A DNA stretch of 28,617 bases from a virus (IMGVR_UViG_3300009151_007184:1-28617); one strand, 5' to 3'; counted from the stretch's first letter, positions 6,199 through 14,260 are shown. Numbers and translations are program-made. The notes: generated by a model not told the origin, from the letters alone.

Positions 6199-7094
6199 AT
6201 TAGTAATTCCGTTCCTCGGAAGTTTGGATAAAGTAATTGTTGTCTGATCAATTCAGTTGCTCGTACATCGTCAGTCACAGGTGTAAATAAGCAACGAGCC
6301 AGGTATCGACTACCACCACTGGGGCAATCTGTTGGCAACTTGCTGAAGTTCAGGAAGGTGCGTCTTGAATCGCCCAGGTTGGCTCGATTCTGGCAGTAGC
6401 TAAATGGCCCAGAATTTTTACCAATGATCAACTCACTCCACTGACTCAGATAACTGATCTGATTGATGTCAGATTCTAACCCAGCATTAATGTCTCGGGT
6501 ATAGTATATATTAGCCGCAGTTAGGCTGCTGGGGCTGGTGCAGACAAAGTTAATGTCTGGGAATTCTGCGGCCAGCTGACCAATGCTGTGGGTAAAATCA
6601 CTCATGCCACTCTGACCTGAGTTGGCACTGCCATTGCACACCAGTACCAGGCGCTGATCTTTATGGTCTCGCAACCAGCTATCTGCTCCGCTTACATCAA
6701 AGCAGCTGTAATCAATTTCAGGTAAATAGTAATCAGGATCTTCAGTCCAGTCCAGTTTAAAATACGCAAAGTATTCCTGCCAGATTGCATGCAGACGCTG
6801 AAAGTTAATATGCTCACCATGAGGGAATTTGGTGCCTTGCCAGCAACCTACCCAGGTGTTTATGTATACAGTTTCTTTATCAGTGCTTTCGGCAACTCGA
6901 GTCATGCGATCCATGAGAGGAATTTCATTCAGACCCAGGTGTGGTATGCCCAGGTCCCGTATGATGTCTGCATGATTGTTGTGTGCATAGCTAAATTCAA
7001 TGTCAGGCATCTGTTCCATCATGTCACGAACATAGCCCTTGCCTACAAAGCAATCGCCATTGTGGAACTGGTTAAAGAATATGATGTGTTTCAT
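6195..7094 (-). CDS. Putative GT-B (GT9/heptosyltransferase-like) glycosyltransferase
   Basis: 299 aa. FFNQFHNGDCFVGKGYVRDM at the N-terminus resembles the first loop of GT9-like enzymes (GD-xx), and the domain near the middle begins LVLVCNGSANSGQSG. Near residue 225, LIIGKNSGPFSYCQN resembles the donor-site segment where heptosyltransferases carry a D-SG-x-H motif. The sugar donor is unknown. It starts in an ATGA overlap with the C-methyltransferase and ends in another ATGA overlap, so it is firmly part of sugar cluster A. Alternative: a non-catalytic GT-B-fold protein. Confidence 0.55.
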   Translation of the reverse strand: MKHIIFFNQFHNGDCFVGKGYVRDMMEQMPDIEFSYAHNNHADIIRDLGIPHLGLNEIPLMDRMTRVAESTDKETVYINTWVGCWQGTKFPHGEHINFQRLHAIWQEYFAYFKLDWTEDPDYYLPEIDYSCFDVSGADSWLRDHKDQRLVLVCNGSANSGQSGMSDFTHSIGQLAAEFPDINFVCTSPSSLTAANIYYTRDINAGLESDINQISYLSQWSELIIGKNSGPFSYCQNRANLGDSRRTFLNFSKLPTDCPSGGSRYLARCLFTPVTDDVRATELIRQQLLYPNFRGTELLI

Positions 7095-8326
7095 ACCAGA
7101 TCAGCTTTGGTGATGATCTTGAACTCTGGACAGGGAACCACCAGGGCTCCACCATCTAGTAGAAATTGTCTTTCGCGTTCAATGAACTCATCGATAAAGT
7201 GCCAGGGCAGCACAAACAGGTAATCGGGTCGGGCTGCTCGCATTTCATCTTCGCTGATGATTGGAATTTCTGAACCTATGGTCTTTTTACCAAACTTATA
7301 GGGACTGCGTTCTGCAATGGCCACGATGTCCTTGGTGGTTAGGTTGAATAACTGTAGCAGTGTATTGCCCTTGGTTGATGCACCATAGCCATACACGGTT
7401 TTGCCAGCTTCACGAGCAGTGTTCATGAAGTCATAGACATCGGTCTTGAGTTTGTTGATGCGCATACCAAAGTTACCCCAGACATCTGAATCTGCTATGT
7501 CTGCTCGGGTTTCCATGGTCAGGATGGCATCGGTTCTGTACATGCAGACCTGACGCAACTGTTCGGTTCCAAATATCTTTGGATCACAACCCTGCTTGAC
7601 CAGATAGACTCGCATGCTGCCACCATTGACATCATTCAGATCAGCATCGATCACTGCAAATCCATGCTGCTGGAACAGGTATGCCAGACTGCCTAGACTG
7701 TAATAGTATACATGCTCATGACAGATGTTATCAAAAGCCATCTGACTTAACATCAGAGGTGTATAGCTCATTTGTAAGATTAGCACGCCATTGTCATCTA
7801 ATACAGCATGCAGATCTTCAATAAAGGGATTTGGATCGTCTAGATCATAGAACATGGCCACACAGGTAATGACCTTGGCTTTTTTATCTGTGGCTTTATC
7901 ATAGGCCGCTTTGCTAAAGTAATCCTGAATCACCGTAGCATGTTTGCTGCTTTCGGCATGAAATGTATCATCACAGGGATCTATGCCTACCTTGGTAAAT
8001 GTATCTGGAACCTGACGCAGTAATGTGCCATCATTGCAGGCTATGTCCAACCAGACATCACCAGGTTTGGTCTTGACTCGTTCAGTAACTTCGGTTACAA
8101 TTTTACCCAATTCCCGTGTCATGGTGGCATTAGTACCACTTCGATACCAATACCGACCCCACATGGCTTCGGGTGGAGCAACCTGGCCCAGTCTTACGGC
8201 TCCGATCTTTTTATCTAACCAAAGATCCAGACTGTATTTTTTACGATCCGTGCTGTGTTCGTCGGCATTTAAAAAGTCACTGACATAATGTTCGCCTAGA
8301 CTAAGTACTGGTTTTTCATTACTCAT
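7091..8326 (-). CDS. Sugar C-methyltransferase, TylCIII/NDP-hexose C-methyltransferase family
   Basis: 411 aa. The SAM-binding motif is VWLDIACNDGTLLRQ. HEHVYYYSLGSLAYLFQQHG and NGGSMRVYL are hallmarks of NDP-hexose 3-C-methyltransferases, and the C-terminal domain has the GYGASTKGNTLLQ signature. These enzymes add a methyl to C3 of 4-keto sugars, producing branched deoxysugars. The N-terminal zinc-binding cysteines usual in the family are not seen, although the following YWYRSGTNATM segment is kept. The ATG at 8326 has GGAG 7 bases upstream, so the longer reading frame start is rejected. With the GMD gene 0.4 kb upstream it suggests a 3-C-methyl-6-deoxyhexose (the virenose pathway is an analogy, not proof). 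Confidence 0.82.
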   Translation of the reverse strand: MSNEKPVLSLGEHYVSDFLNADEHSTDRKKYSLDLWLDKKIGAVRLGQVAPPEAMWGRYWYRSGTNATMTRELGKIVTEVTERVKTKPGDVWLDIACNDGTLLRQVPDTFTKVGIDPCDDTFHAESSKHATVIQDYFSKAAYDKATDKKAKVITCVAMFYDLDDPNPFIEDLHAVLDDNGVLILQMSYTPLMLSQMAFDNICHEHVYYYSLGSLAYLFQQHGFAVIDADLNDVNGGSMRVYLVKQGCDPKIFGTEQLRQVCMYRTDAILTMETRADIADSDVWGNFGMRINKLKTDVYDFMNTAREAGKTVYGYGASTKGNTLLQLFNLTTKDIVAIAERSPYKFGKKTIGSEIPIISEDEMRAARPDYLFVLPWHFIDEFIERERQFLLDGGALVVPCPEFKIITKADLV

Positions 8327-8705
8327 TGTTGTCTCCATATAATTTTTCTTCGATGATTTCACTGCCAAATTGTTCATTGATCTGTTTTTTAATCTCAGCT
8401 CGCTTATCGTTTGTCAGGGGTATATTCAAAGCTGCAGTATAGTATAAATCGCCACGGTCATCTTGTTTGATGCAGTTGCGAATGATGTCTTCTAGTTCCC
8501 AGATCTTTTCATTTACTTCCTTCAATTCTATATGAAAGTTATCCAGGTGTCGATCCTGAAGCGGAAAATAAATTAAACTTAGTTCCTCATACTCTACTCG
8601 GATATTATGACGCTTTTCGGTATCTTTGACTCGCTCCATTTTTATTTCTAAAATGGTAATCTTGTCTATGAGCTCTCCTAGGCTTATGGGCGCTAGTATT
8701 TTCAT
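8319..8705 (-). CDS. DUF6165-like protein of glycan clusters
   Basis: 128 aa, starting [25 protein letters not shown], typical of a small family that I recall as DUF6165 and that sits in LPS and glycan gene clusters. It is highly charged, and most of it is predicted helical and coiled-coil-like. No catalytic motif is visible. It starts in an ATGA overlap with gmd and overlaps the methyltransferase start by 8 bases. Function is unknown; an accessory or regulatory role in sugar metabolism is suggested only by neighbours. Confidence 0.7.
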   Translation of the reverse strand: MKILAPISLGELIDKITILEIKMERVKDTEKRHNIRVEYEELSLIYFPLQDRHLDNFHIELKEVNEKIWELEDIIRNCIKQDDRGDLYYTAALNIPLTNDKRAEIKKQINEQFGSEIIEEKLYGDNNE

Positions 8706-9739
8706 GCGGTGTCCTTTTCAAATTGAGCTAATTTTAAATCTGATTTAACCATGTCTTTGACCAGACTCAGGAAGCTGATTTCTGGATGCCAGTTTAGTTT
8801 GGTCCTGGCTTTGCTACAATCACCTAATAATAATTCAACCTCGGCTGGGCGATAAAAATCTGAACTAATGGCTACTAAAAGCTGACCTGTTGCTTTATCA
8901 TGACCCCGTTCATCTATGCCAGTTCCGGTCCAGACTATGTCAAAGCCCAACTCAGCCGCAGCCAATTCACAAAAGGTACGAACTGTCTGAGTCTGTTCGG
9001 TACTGATGACAAAGTCTTCGGGTTCATCCAACTGCATCATGGCATGCATGGCTCGAACATAATCCTGAGCATGCCCCCAGTCTCGTTTAGCATCTATGTT
9101 GCCCAGCACAACTGGTGACTTGGTGCTGCCAACTGCCAGACGAGCTAGCTGACGGGTAATTTTTCGGGTAACAAAGTTTTCACCTCGGCGTGGACTTTCG
9201 TGATTGAACAGGATACCTGAACAGGCAAAGATGCCATAGCTTTCACGATAGTTGGTGGTGATCCAGTGCGCAAATAACTTGCTGCAACCATAGGGACTGC
9301 GAGGATAGAATGGAGTATTTTCGGTCTGTGGAGTTTCTCGTACCTTGCCAAACAGCTCTGAAGTGCTGGCCTGGTAATAGCGAATCTTTTTAGTTAATCC
9401 GAGGCTTCGAATAGTATCAAGTATACGTAGAGCGCCGAGAGCATCAACATCAGCAGTGTACTCGGGTAATTCAAAACTAACAGCAACATGAGACTGGGCA
9501 GCAAGATTGTAGATTTCGTCTGGCTGTACTTGATTAATGATATTACGAATATTAGTTGAATCAGTAAGATCTGCATAGTGTAGGTGGACATAGCTTTCGA
9601 TATTTTTTAGGTTAGGGTGACTTATATAGGATGAATTTCTGCGGATCAGACCGTGAACTTCATAATTTAATGTAAGTAAGTATTCGGCGAGATAGCTGCC
9701 ATCCTGACCGCTAATGCCTGTTATAAGGGCTTTCTTCAT
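8702..9739 (-). CDS. gmd: GDP-mannose 4,6-dehydratase
   Basis: 345 aa, full length. It converts GDP-D-mannose to GDP-4-keto-6-deoxy-D-mannose in the cytoplasm. [15 protein letters not shown] is the NADP-binding motif, [13 protein letters not shown] follows, the catalytic ASTSELFG has T126 and E128, and the Y150-xxx-K154 pair lies in [28 protein letters not shown] and [10 protein letters not shown] complete the family signature. The ATG has AAAGG upstream and the gene heads sugar cluster A. A weak promoter may lie at 9770-9798. The GDP-fucose or perosamine partner enzymes are not next to it; instead a C-methyltransferase follows. Confidence 0.95.
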   Translation of the reverse strand: MKKALITGISGQDGSYLAEYLLTLNYEVHGLIRRNSSYISHPNLKNIESYVHLHYADLTDSTNIRNIINQVQPDEIYNLAAQSHVAVSFELPEYTADVDALGALRILDTIRSLGLTKKIRYYQASTSELFGKVRETPQTENTPFYPRSPYGCSKLFAHWITTNYRESYGIFACSGILFNHESPRRGENFVTRKITRQLARLAVGSTKSPVVLGNIDAKRDWGHAQDYVRAMHAMMQLDEPEDFVISTEQTQTVRTFCELAAAELGFDIVWTGTGIDERGHDKATGQLLVAISSDFYRPAEVELLLGDCSKARTKLNWHPEISFLSLVKDMVKSDLKLAQFEKDTA

Positions 9740-9769
9740 GACAACCTTTCATCAGTTTAATAATGTACT

Positions 9770-9798
9770 AGTATATATCTAGAATTTTATATTGAGAT
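9770..9798 (-). promoter_or_regulatory. gmd: Weak candidate promoter before gmd
   Basis: TATACT with upstream TATA-rich sequence lies between the FmdB-type gene and gmd. The -35 region matches TTGACA at only about three of six positions with a 17-base spacer, so this is much weaker than the other promoters in the window. Confidence 0.3.
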
Positions 9799-10039
9799 TT
9801 GAACCAGGATTATTGCTGTGAATTTTTTGTAGTACCTCTTTGAATCCGTCGTCGGTTCTACGGATACCTAGCCTGACAGCATCACCAATTGGAGGCGCAC
9901 CAACAATTGTCTTTTCGACATGACCCTCAAGGCCACAGGCCGGACAGGGTTGAGTTGTAGGTAGGTGCAGTTCCGCGACTTTCAACACTTTTTCAAATTC
10001 ATGACTGCAATTATTGCAGCGATAATCGTATAGGGGCAT
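9779..10039 (-). CDS. FmdB-type zinc ribbon protein
   Basis: 86 aa. It starts MPLYDYRCNNCSHEFEKVL, the typical N-terminus of FmdB-family zinc ribbons, with CNNC and later CPAC as the four zinc ligands. The remainder is basic and probably disordered. FmdB was named after a regulator of formamidase in Methylophilus methylotrophus, but the domain is widespread, also in phages, so host physiology cannot be inferred from it alone. The ATG at 10039 is used because the family begins exactly there; a longer in-frame start would run into uvdE. The RBS is poor and the gene begins 8 bases after the uvdE stop. Confidence 0.8.
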   Translation of the reverse strand: MPLYDYRCNNCSHEFEKVLKVAELHLPTTQPCPACGLEGHVEKTIVGAPPIGDAVRLGIRRTDDGFKEVLQKIHSNNPGSNLNIKF

Positions 10040-10047
10040 ATTATTAT

Positions 10048-11061
10048 TTATCTCTTGGCATAGTTTAAGAAGGCGTCTCGAGCCAGATTCTTGGCTTTGC
10101 TTTCGCACTGTATGTCCCAGATATCCCTAAAACTCTGAGCCCAGTTATTGACTGCGTTGTTCCAATAAAAGTCACTATGCGCTCTGAGCTTGCTTTTCTT
10201 ATATCCAGCATCTAATAAAGATTGCATGTCTGGTCTGACATTGGGGTCATGATCAGGCAAGTAGTCTTCGCGACTCACACTATAATGCAGGGCAGGTCTG
10301 ACACCTCTCCAGCTATCTATCACAGGTTTTAATCGATCATCGTCAGGCTCTATGTATTCACCAGTACGAATCCAATGATGATGTATATCCAGAACCAGAG
10401 CACAGTGCTGGCTCAGCTTGACACTTTCGTCTATGCCCCAGCGTGTTTCGTCATTCTCTATGGTAATGGTATTACGAGCTTCAGGACTGAGGCGTGGCAG
10501 GGCAGCAATGATGCCTGCGGCACCCTGCTTACCAGCTATGTGCACATTGCATTTAAAGTCCTGGAATGTCTGACCATAGCCCATCCAGCGGATTAGATCA
10601 GCATGATATTCAAATTCTTCTAGGCTACGCTCCACGATACGAGGCATATCAGAAGCCAGCACAACAAACTGGCCAGGATGAAAAGACAACCGAACATCAG
10701 CACTGCGGCCCACCCGGCCAACTTCTCCGAGTGCCTTTTCTGCATATGCTCGTACATCACTTCGCTTCCAAAAATAACTCCAGCTAGGCTCAGTGTACAC
10801 AGGAAGTATATCACTGCCCAGGCGTACCATCCTTCGATTATCATCTAGTGTTCCTACCTTTTCAATAAGTTTACGAATACTTTCTATGTTATGTCGCATC
10901 AGATCCCAGAGTCGTTCTTCGGCAACGTCCCGAGTCTGACGATTCAACCAAGCCACAGTGGTCACACGAGTGTTCAGTTGCTTGGCTTCGTCATCGGGTT
11001 TAAAGCCGTTGATCTGTTCTGGACCGTCAATCCATTTACAACAAAACCCTACGCGACCCAA
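10048..11061 (-). CDS. uvsE: UV damage endonuclease UvdE/UvsE
   Basis: About 337 aa, a TIM-barrel metal-dependent endonuclease that nicks DNA 5' to UV photoproducts. Family motifs are in order: GRVGFCCKW at the start, LSFHPGQFVVL, CNVHIAGKQG, TIENDETRWG, LVLDIHHHW, LHYSVSRED and RAHSDFYWNN. The conserved His, Glu and Asp metal ligands are present. A TTG start at 11061 places the start at the usual family N-terminus and overlaps the upstream membrane-protein gene by 13 bases. An ATG at 11124 would add 21 residues and overlap far more. It could protect phage DNA in sunlit water and is placed beside DNA ligase, which would seal the repaired strand. Confidence 0.9.
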   Translation of the reverse strand: MGRVGFCCKWIDGPEQINGFKPDDEAKQLNTRVTTVAWLNRQTRDVAEERLWDLMRHNIESIRKLIEKVGTLDDNRRMVRLGSDILPVYTEPSWSYFWKRSDVRAYAEKALGEVGRVGRSADVRLSFHPGQFVVLASDMPRIVERSLEEFEYHADLIRWMGYGQTFQDFKCNVHIAGKQGAAGIIAALPRLSPEARNTITIENDETRWGIDESVKLSQHCALVLDIHHHWIRTGEYIEPDDDRLKPVIDSWRGVRPALHYSVSREDYLPDHDPNVRPDMQSLLDAGYKKSKLRAHSDFYWNNAVNNWAQSFRDIWDIQCESKAKNLARDAFLNYAKR

Positions 11062-11270
11062 TTTGGATTTTCCATAAGAACCACGCCCAGGACTATCCAG
11101 GCAACTATGAGTGCTACAATCCAACCATTGGGTTCTTTTTCCTGATTAGATTGCTGTGTATAATAAAACCCAGCTTCTCTGGCACTGCGAGCAAATCTAA
11201 AATTATTAGGATCTGAACCAGGGTCACGACGACCTGCCCAGTTATCTGTACGACTATCTTTATTATGCAT
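11049..11270 (-). CDS. Small tail-anchored membrane protein, 73 aa
   Basis: Function is not recognised. Residues 1-48 are polar and rich in Arg, Asn and Gly (WAGRRDPGSDPNNFRFARSA). Residues 50-66 (WIVALIVAWIVLGVVLM) form one membrane helix near the C-terminus, giving an N-in, tail-anchored look. The start overlaps the ligase stop codon and its end overlaps the start of the UvdE gene. Small membrane proteins are common in T4-like genomes; some act on the host envelope or superinfection, but nothing here shows which. Confidence 0.7.
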   Translation of the reverse strand: MHNKDSRTDNWAGRRDPGSDPNNFRFARSAREAGFYYTQQSNQEKEPNGWIVALIVAWIVLGVVLMENPNWVA

Positions 11271-12550
11271 TATTTAATATCCTTGTCTGAGTCTGGTGTA
11301 AATTTATCTGATCTAAATTCTATAAACACTGGTAAGAACAAACTTCCCTGTCCGGTACTTTTGTCATTGATACGGGCATTATACTTGACTGTAACGATCC
11401 GCCCGAGGCTATTAATAGCAGTAATGCTATTTCTATCATCATCACTAAAGCCCGAGCCCACATTGACCTTAACAGCACCATCAAGAGACTCAAGCACCAA
11501 AGCACCCAAACGTCCAGCATTTTTACCTGTACCTTCCTCCCAGCCTACGCATCTGAGATCGCATTCCAACTCACCTTTGAATTTAATCTGGTGTTTGGCT
11601 CTTTTATTTTCCCACACTTCGGTAACATCTTTGAGTATGATACCTTCGTGACCATTGTTAAAGTATTCGGTAAACTTGGCCTGAGCTTCGGCAATGTTGT
11701 TTACCATGTTCCATTCCACCAGATGAATGCGGCTGGTTAAAATTAAATTCATGAGTTTCTTAAATCTATCACCATAGATGGTACGACACACACCAGCTTT
11801 AAAATCTGCCACAGGTATGATGTCCCACAGCGTGGCTTCTACCTGAGCTGCTTCCATGCGGTTAATGGTTCCCTTGACACTTTTATTTAATATGCCATTG
11901 CCGGTCTTGCGATCTAATACCTGGCCAGCATTGACCACAATTAGCTCTCCATCAAACACCAGATTCTCACCGCCAGCCAGGCCTATGAAGTCTTCTTCTA
12001 GTTCGCCCAGCAGATCAATTTCTCGGCCATTGCGGGTGCGGAATTCAACCTTGCCATCCTGTACTATGGCATTGAATCTCATGCCGTCCATTTTAAGCTG
12101 AGTCATGGCCGGCCACTGAATACGATCCACCAGCTTGGCGTCATAGGGACTAGCCAGCATTACGGGGTATTCAGGAATCAGTCCTGGCCAGATTTTATTA
12201 ATGGTAGCCTCGCTTACACCACAACGCAGGTCCTTGGCCAGGATGCGCTCTATGATGGTGGCATCGTTTGGATGTACACTGCCCAGGACAATTTTCAGAT
12301 GCTCAATGCCTGCATTGCCCGTGACTGTTCGGCTGCTAAGCAGACTCAGTCTGGACATGGCGGATTTCAAGCTATCTTTGCCCTGGGGCTTATGATCGGG
12401 AATTTTACGTATATAGAATTGAGTATATGGATCATAGGCCAACCTAAAAGCTTCACATAGATCTGCATTATCCTTATTCTTGGTTAATACAGCTTCTTTG
12501 TGAAGACGACTGGCACTGCTGTTAATTTCATCTAGTATTTTTAATATCAT
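11270..12550 (-). CDS. ATP-dependent DNA ligase (T4 gp30-like)
   Basis: 426 aa. The adenylated lysine is K153 in motif I (QLKMDGMR). Motif III is LVFDGELIVV, motif IV NGHEGIILKD and motif V HQIKFKGELECDLR, followed by an OB-fold domain. An N-terminal helical domain (about 1-130, with CGVSEATINKIWP) is as in T4 gp30. It seals nicks during replication and repair. The ATG lies six bases after the -10 box of a promoter and has no RBS, so its message is probably leaderless. Length is somewhat below T4 gp30 (487 aa). Confidence 0.95.
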   Translation of the reverse strand: MILKILDEINSSASRLHKEAVLTKNKDNADLCEAFRLAYDPYTQFYIRKIPDHKPQGKDSLKSAMSRLSLLSSRTVTGNAGIEHLKIVLGSVHPNDATIIERILAKDLRCGVSEATINKIWPGLIPEYPVMLASPYDAKLVDRIQWPAMTQLKMDGMRFNAIVQDGKVEFRTRNGREIDLLGELEEDFIGLAGGENLVFDGELIVVNAGQVLDRKTGNGILNKSVKGTINRMEAAQVEATLWDIIPVADFKAGVCRTIYGDRFKKLMNLILTSRIHLVEWNMVNNIAEAQAKFTEYFNNGHEGIILKDVTEVWENKRAKHQIKFKGELECDLRCVGWEEGTGKNAGRLGALVLESLDGAVKVNVGSGFSDDDRNSITAINSLGRIVTVKYNARINDKSTGQGSLFLPVFIEFRSDKFTPDSDKDIK

Positions 12551-12556
12551 AACACC

Positions 12557-12585
12557 ATTCTATAGGAAAACCAACAAGATGTCAA
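12557..12585 (-). promoter_or_regulatory. Sigma70-type promoter of the ligase unit, leaderless geometry
   Basis: TTGACA, 17 bases, TAGAAT. The TGA stop of the upstream 66-aa gene lies inside the -35 box. The ligase ATG begins exactly six bases after the -10 box. Confidence 0.75.
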
Positions 12586-12782
12586 GTTATTTGTACCGAA
12601 CCAAAGGCTGTTGTATGTTCATAGACCTTGGTTTTTATGTGCTTGTTTGGATGCTGAATCTTTATTTCATTGACGATTATGGGCAGGTCATCCAGGCTGT
12701 TGATAAAGCCATGCATGTGCCAGCCCTTATTGCGACCTATGCTGTCTATGACCGCATATTCCAAGATCAGTTTTGGGGCCAT
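12582..12782 (-). CDS. Small hypothetical protein, 66 aa
   Basis: Function is not recognised. The protein starts MAPKLILEYAVIDSIGR and continues with GWHMHGFINSLDDLPIIVNE, suggesting a small alpha/beta domain. The ATG at 12782 is four bases after the preceding stop codon, so translation is probably coupled; a longer in-frame start at 12881 would overlap the upstream gene by 95 bases. Its TGA stop is part of the ligase promoter. There is no signal peptide or membrane helix. Confidence 0.55.
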   Translation of the reverse strand: MAPKLILEYAVIDSIGRNKGWHMHGFINSLDDLPIIVNEIKIQHPNKHIKTKVYEHTTAFGSVQIT

Positions 12783-12786
12783 CAGG

Positions 12787-13146
12787 CTATTCAACTGAGC
12801 CGCCTTCGGTATCGTCAGGTCGTTTGATTTCAACGTTGGGGGCATATGAAATATCTTCGGCACCCGTAATTGAAACCTCACCTGGGCCCGTGTCTAAATG
12901 AGCTGCAGCAAAATAGTCATTGTTGTAATCTGGGGTTAGATCCAGGTTGGTATAGGTATTGTGTAGGGTGATTTCATTATCTACAATGTCTACATGACCA
13001 GAAAATACAAATCCCGAACCCTTGAGAAATAATTCAAAGTTGCCAATGACATCATCTAACTGTTCGGCTTTGAAATCTAAATTGTTGCGAAATACTGTAT
13101 TGCCTTCGCTATCGTCTTCGTACATGGTTAAACTATACTGTGCCAT
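12787..13146 (-). CDS. Conserved phage hypothetical protein, 119 aa
   Basis: Function is not recognised. LDDVIGNFELFLKGSGFVFSGHVDIVD at 30-56 resembles a short motif I remember in T4-like aquatic phage proteins. It is strongly acidic, and the C-terminal 25 residues look disordered. AGGAG lies upstream of the ATG at 13146, and the gene overlaps the end of the dsbA-like gene by 14 bases. Confidence 0.65.
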   Translation of the reverse strand: MAQYSLTMYEDDSEGNTVFRNNLDFKAEQLDDVIGNFELFLKGSGFVFSGHVDIVDNEITLHNTYTNLDLTPDYNNDYFAAAHLDTGPGEVSITGAEDISYAPNVEIKRPDDTEGGSVE

Positions 13147-13402
13147 TTTGTGCTCCTGTTACGGTTGTATATAAGTTTATAAAATCTTCGTGTTGCTGTA
13201 CTTCTTCGTTCAGGTTGCGTTTGTGATACACGCCCATCATTTTACGAAATACTTTTTTATCCAGATCATAGCTGTCACAGGTATTTTTAATGATGTCGCT
13301 GATTAGGTCCCGTTCAGCTTCGGTACGGGTCAGTGCATTGCTGCATTCCTGCAGAGCCTGGCGAATTTTTATCAGATCCGCTGGATTATTTACTTGAGCC
13401 AT
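13133..13402 (-). CDS. dsbA: DsbA-like double-strand DNA-binding protein (late transcription)
   Basis: 89 aa, the same size as T4 DsbA. The C-terminal half has YDLDKKVFRKMMGVYHKRN, matching the T4 DsbA pattern of a VDGKMF-like turn followed by a helix ending in YHK; the N-terminal half is a charged helix pair. T4 DsbA binds DNA near late promoters and enhances late transcription. A TATAAATA late promoter elsewhere in the window is consistent with T4-style late control. GGAG lies 8 bases upstream of the ATG; it overlaps both neighbours by 14-17 bases. Homology is judged from short motifs and length only. Confidence 0.6.
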   Translation of the reverse strand: MAQVNNPADLIKIRQALQECSNALTRTEAERDLISDIIKNTCDSYDLDKKVFRKMMGVYHKRNLNEEVQQHEDFINLYTTVTGAQNGTV

Positions 13403-13574
13403 TGTTGTTCTCCTGGGTGGGTTTAGGTTGACGATCTTTGAACACAGGTTTGATGGCTGCTGCCAGCTCGGCCTGAATCATCATGTTTTTAAATATGCTG
13501 CGTATCTTCTTGGGTGTTCCAGCAATCAACTTCTTGCTGGTCTTGCTTAGGTTAAAACTGCTGTTGGGTTTCAT
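13386..13574 (-). CDS. Small conserved basic phage protein, 62 aa
   Basis: Function is not recognised. SFNLSKTSKKLIAGTPKKIR and NMMIQAELAAAIKPVFKDRQ resemble a short protein found next to DsbA-like genes in T4-like cyanophages, from memory. It is Lys-rich with a disordered C-terminus (KPTQENNNGSSK). The start overlaps the upstream stop in an ATGA, with AAGGAG before it. The end overlaps the DsbA-like gene. Confidence 0.65.
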   Translation of the reverse strand: MKPNSSFNLSKTSKKLIAGTPKKIRSIFKNMMIQAELAAAIKPVFKDRQPKPTQENNNGSSK

Positions 13575-13807
13575 ATTACTCCTTGATTAATCATGCGATA
13601 AATTTCCTGACGGAACATTTCCATGCTGCCTATCTTGCGTTTGTTAAGTCTGATGTCATAGCCGCTGCGTATCTCTATGCTGCCTATGCTGGTGGGTAGC
13701 TCATAATGGCTACTATGCCGAATGCTGCTCTCACGAGTCACGCCTGCGAAGGCCAGCAATTCTGTGAGTTCACCTTTGGTGACGTGACGGCTAAACCAGG
13801 CGTTCAT
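13571..13807 (-). CDS. Small hypothetical protein, 78 aa
   Basis: Function is not recognised. It starts MNAWFSRHVTKGELTELLAF; the ELTELLAFAGVT segment could be a short helix-turn-helix-like piece. The remainder (SIGSIEIRSGYDIRLNKRKIGS) is predicted beta. Both ends overlap neighbours as ATGA, so it is part of the 14.2-12.6 kb run of small phage genes. Confidence 0.6.
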   Translation of the reverse strand: MNAWFSRHVTKGELTELLAFAGVTRESSIRHSSHYELPTSIGSIEIRSGYDIRLNKRKIGSMEMFRQEIYRMINQGVI

Positions 13808-14208
13808 CCGCGTCTCATCTTGGCAATGTCGACAGCATCTTCGGACTGGAATACTGGTATGGCATTTGACTTATGCAACTGACCTATGCCTATCATGGCC
13901 GTGCCAGTATACTGGGTCACTTCTCGTTTAGCTGCTAGACCAGCCCCAGTATCCAGGCTAGGAATATGGTGGGTAAGGCGCTTAGGATCAACCACAGGAG
14001 CATTATGCACAACTGGATCGAATCTGGTAGCTCGCGATACCTTGGAATTTTTAGGATTATCTTTTTTAATGTCATAGCGAACCAGTAGTTCAGACCAGAC
14101 TTCGGCGTTGCGTCGAGCCTTGGCTGCGGCCTCGGCATTACGAAACTTAGGCTTACCTTTTTTCTTCCCAGTAGTCGAATACATGGGAGGCAATAAATGC
14201 ATGGTCAT
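13804..14208 (-). CDS. Conserved T4-like aquatic phage protein, 134 aa
   Basis: Function is unknown but the pattern is familiar from T4-like cyanophages: LPPMYSTTGKKKGKPK at the N-terminus, a basic helical region, IPSLDTGAG, then YTGTAMIGIGQLHKSNAIPVF and a C-terminal AKMRR. It is strongly basic in the first third. The ATG has GAGG 7 bases upstream and the gene is first after the promoter at 14232-14260, heading the run of small genes that leads to the DsbA-like gene. Confidence 0.75.
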   Translation of the reverse strand: MTMHLLPPMYSTTGKKKGKPKFRNAEAAAKARRNAEVWSELLVRYDIKKDNPKNSKVSRATRFDPVVHNAPVVDPKRLTHHIPSLDTGAGLAAKREVTQYTGTAMIGIGQLHKSNAIPVFQSEDAVDIAKMRRG

Positions 14209-14231
14209 AACAAATCCTCACGTAAAACATC

Positions 14232-14260
14232 ATTATATATGAACAGCACTGGGCTGTCAA
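14232..14260 (-). promoter_or_regulatory. Consensus sigma70-type promoter
   Basis: TTGACA, 17 bases, TATAAT, perfect in both boxes. It lies between the stop of the Gly/Tyr/His-rich secreted protein gene and the 134-aa gene. The leader is short and contains GAGG. Confidence 0.88.

Noticed and set aside
6789-7223. 144-codon plus-strand frame
   Set aside because: Antisense to the GT-B-like and C-methyltransferase genes; no motif and no RBS.
10620-10844. Hydrophobic 74-codon minus-strand frame with apparent membrane helices
   Set aside because: It is an alternate frame within the UV-damage endonuclease gene, whose conserved motifs are intact in the main frame.
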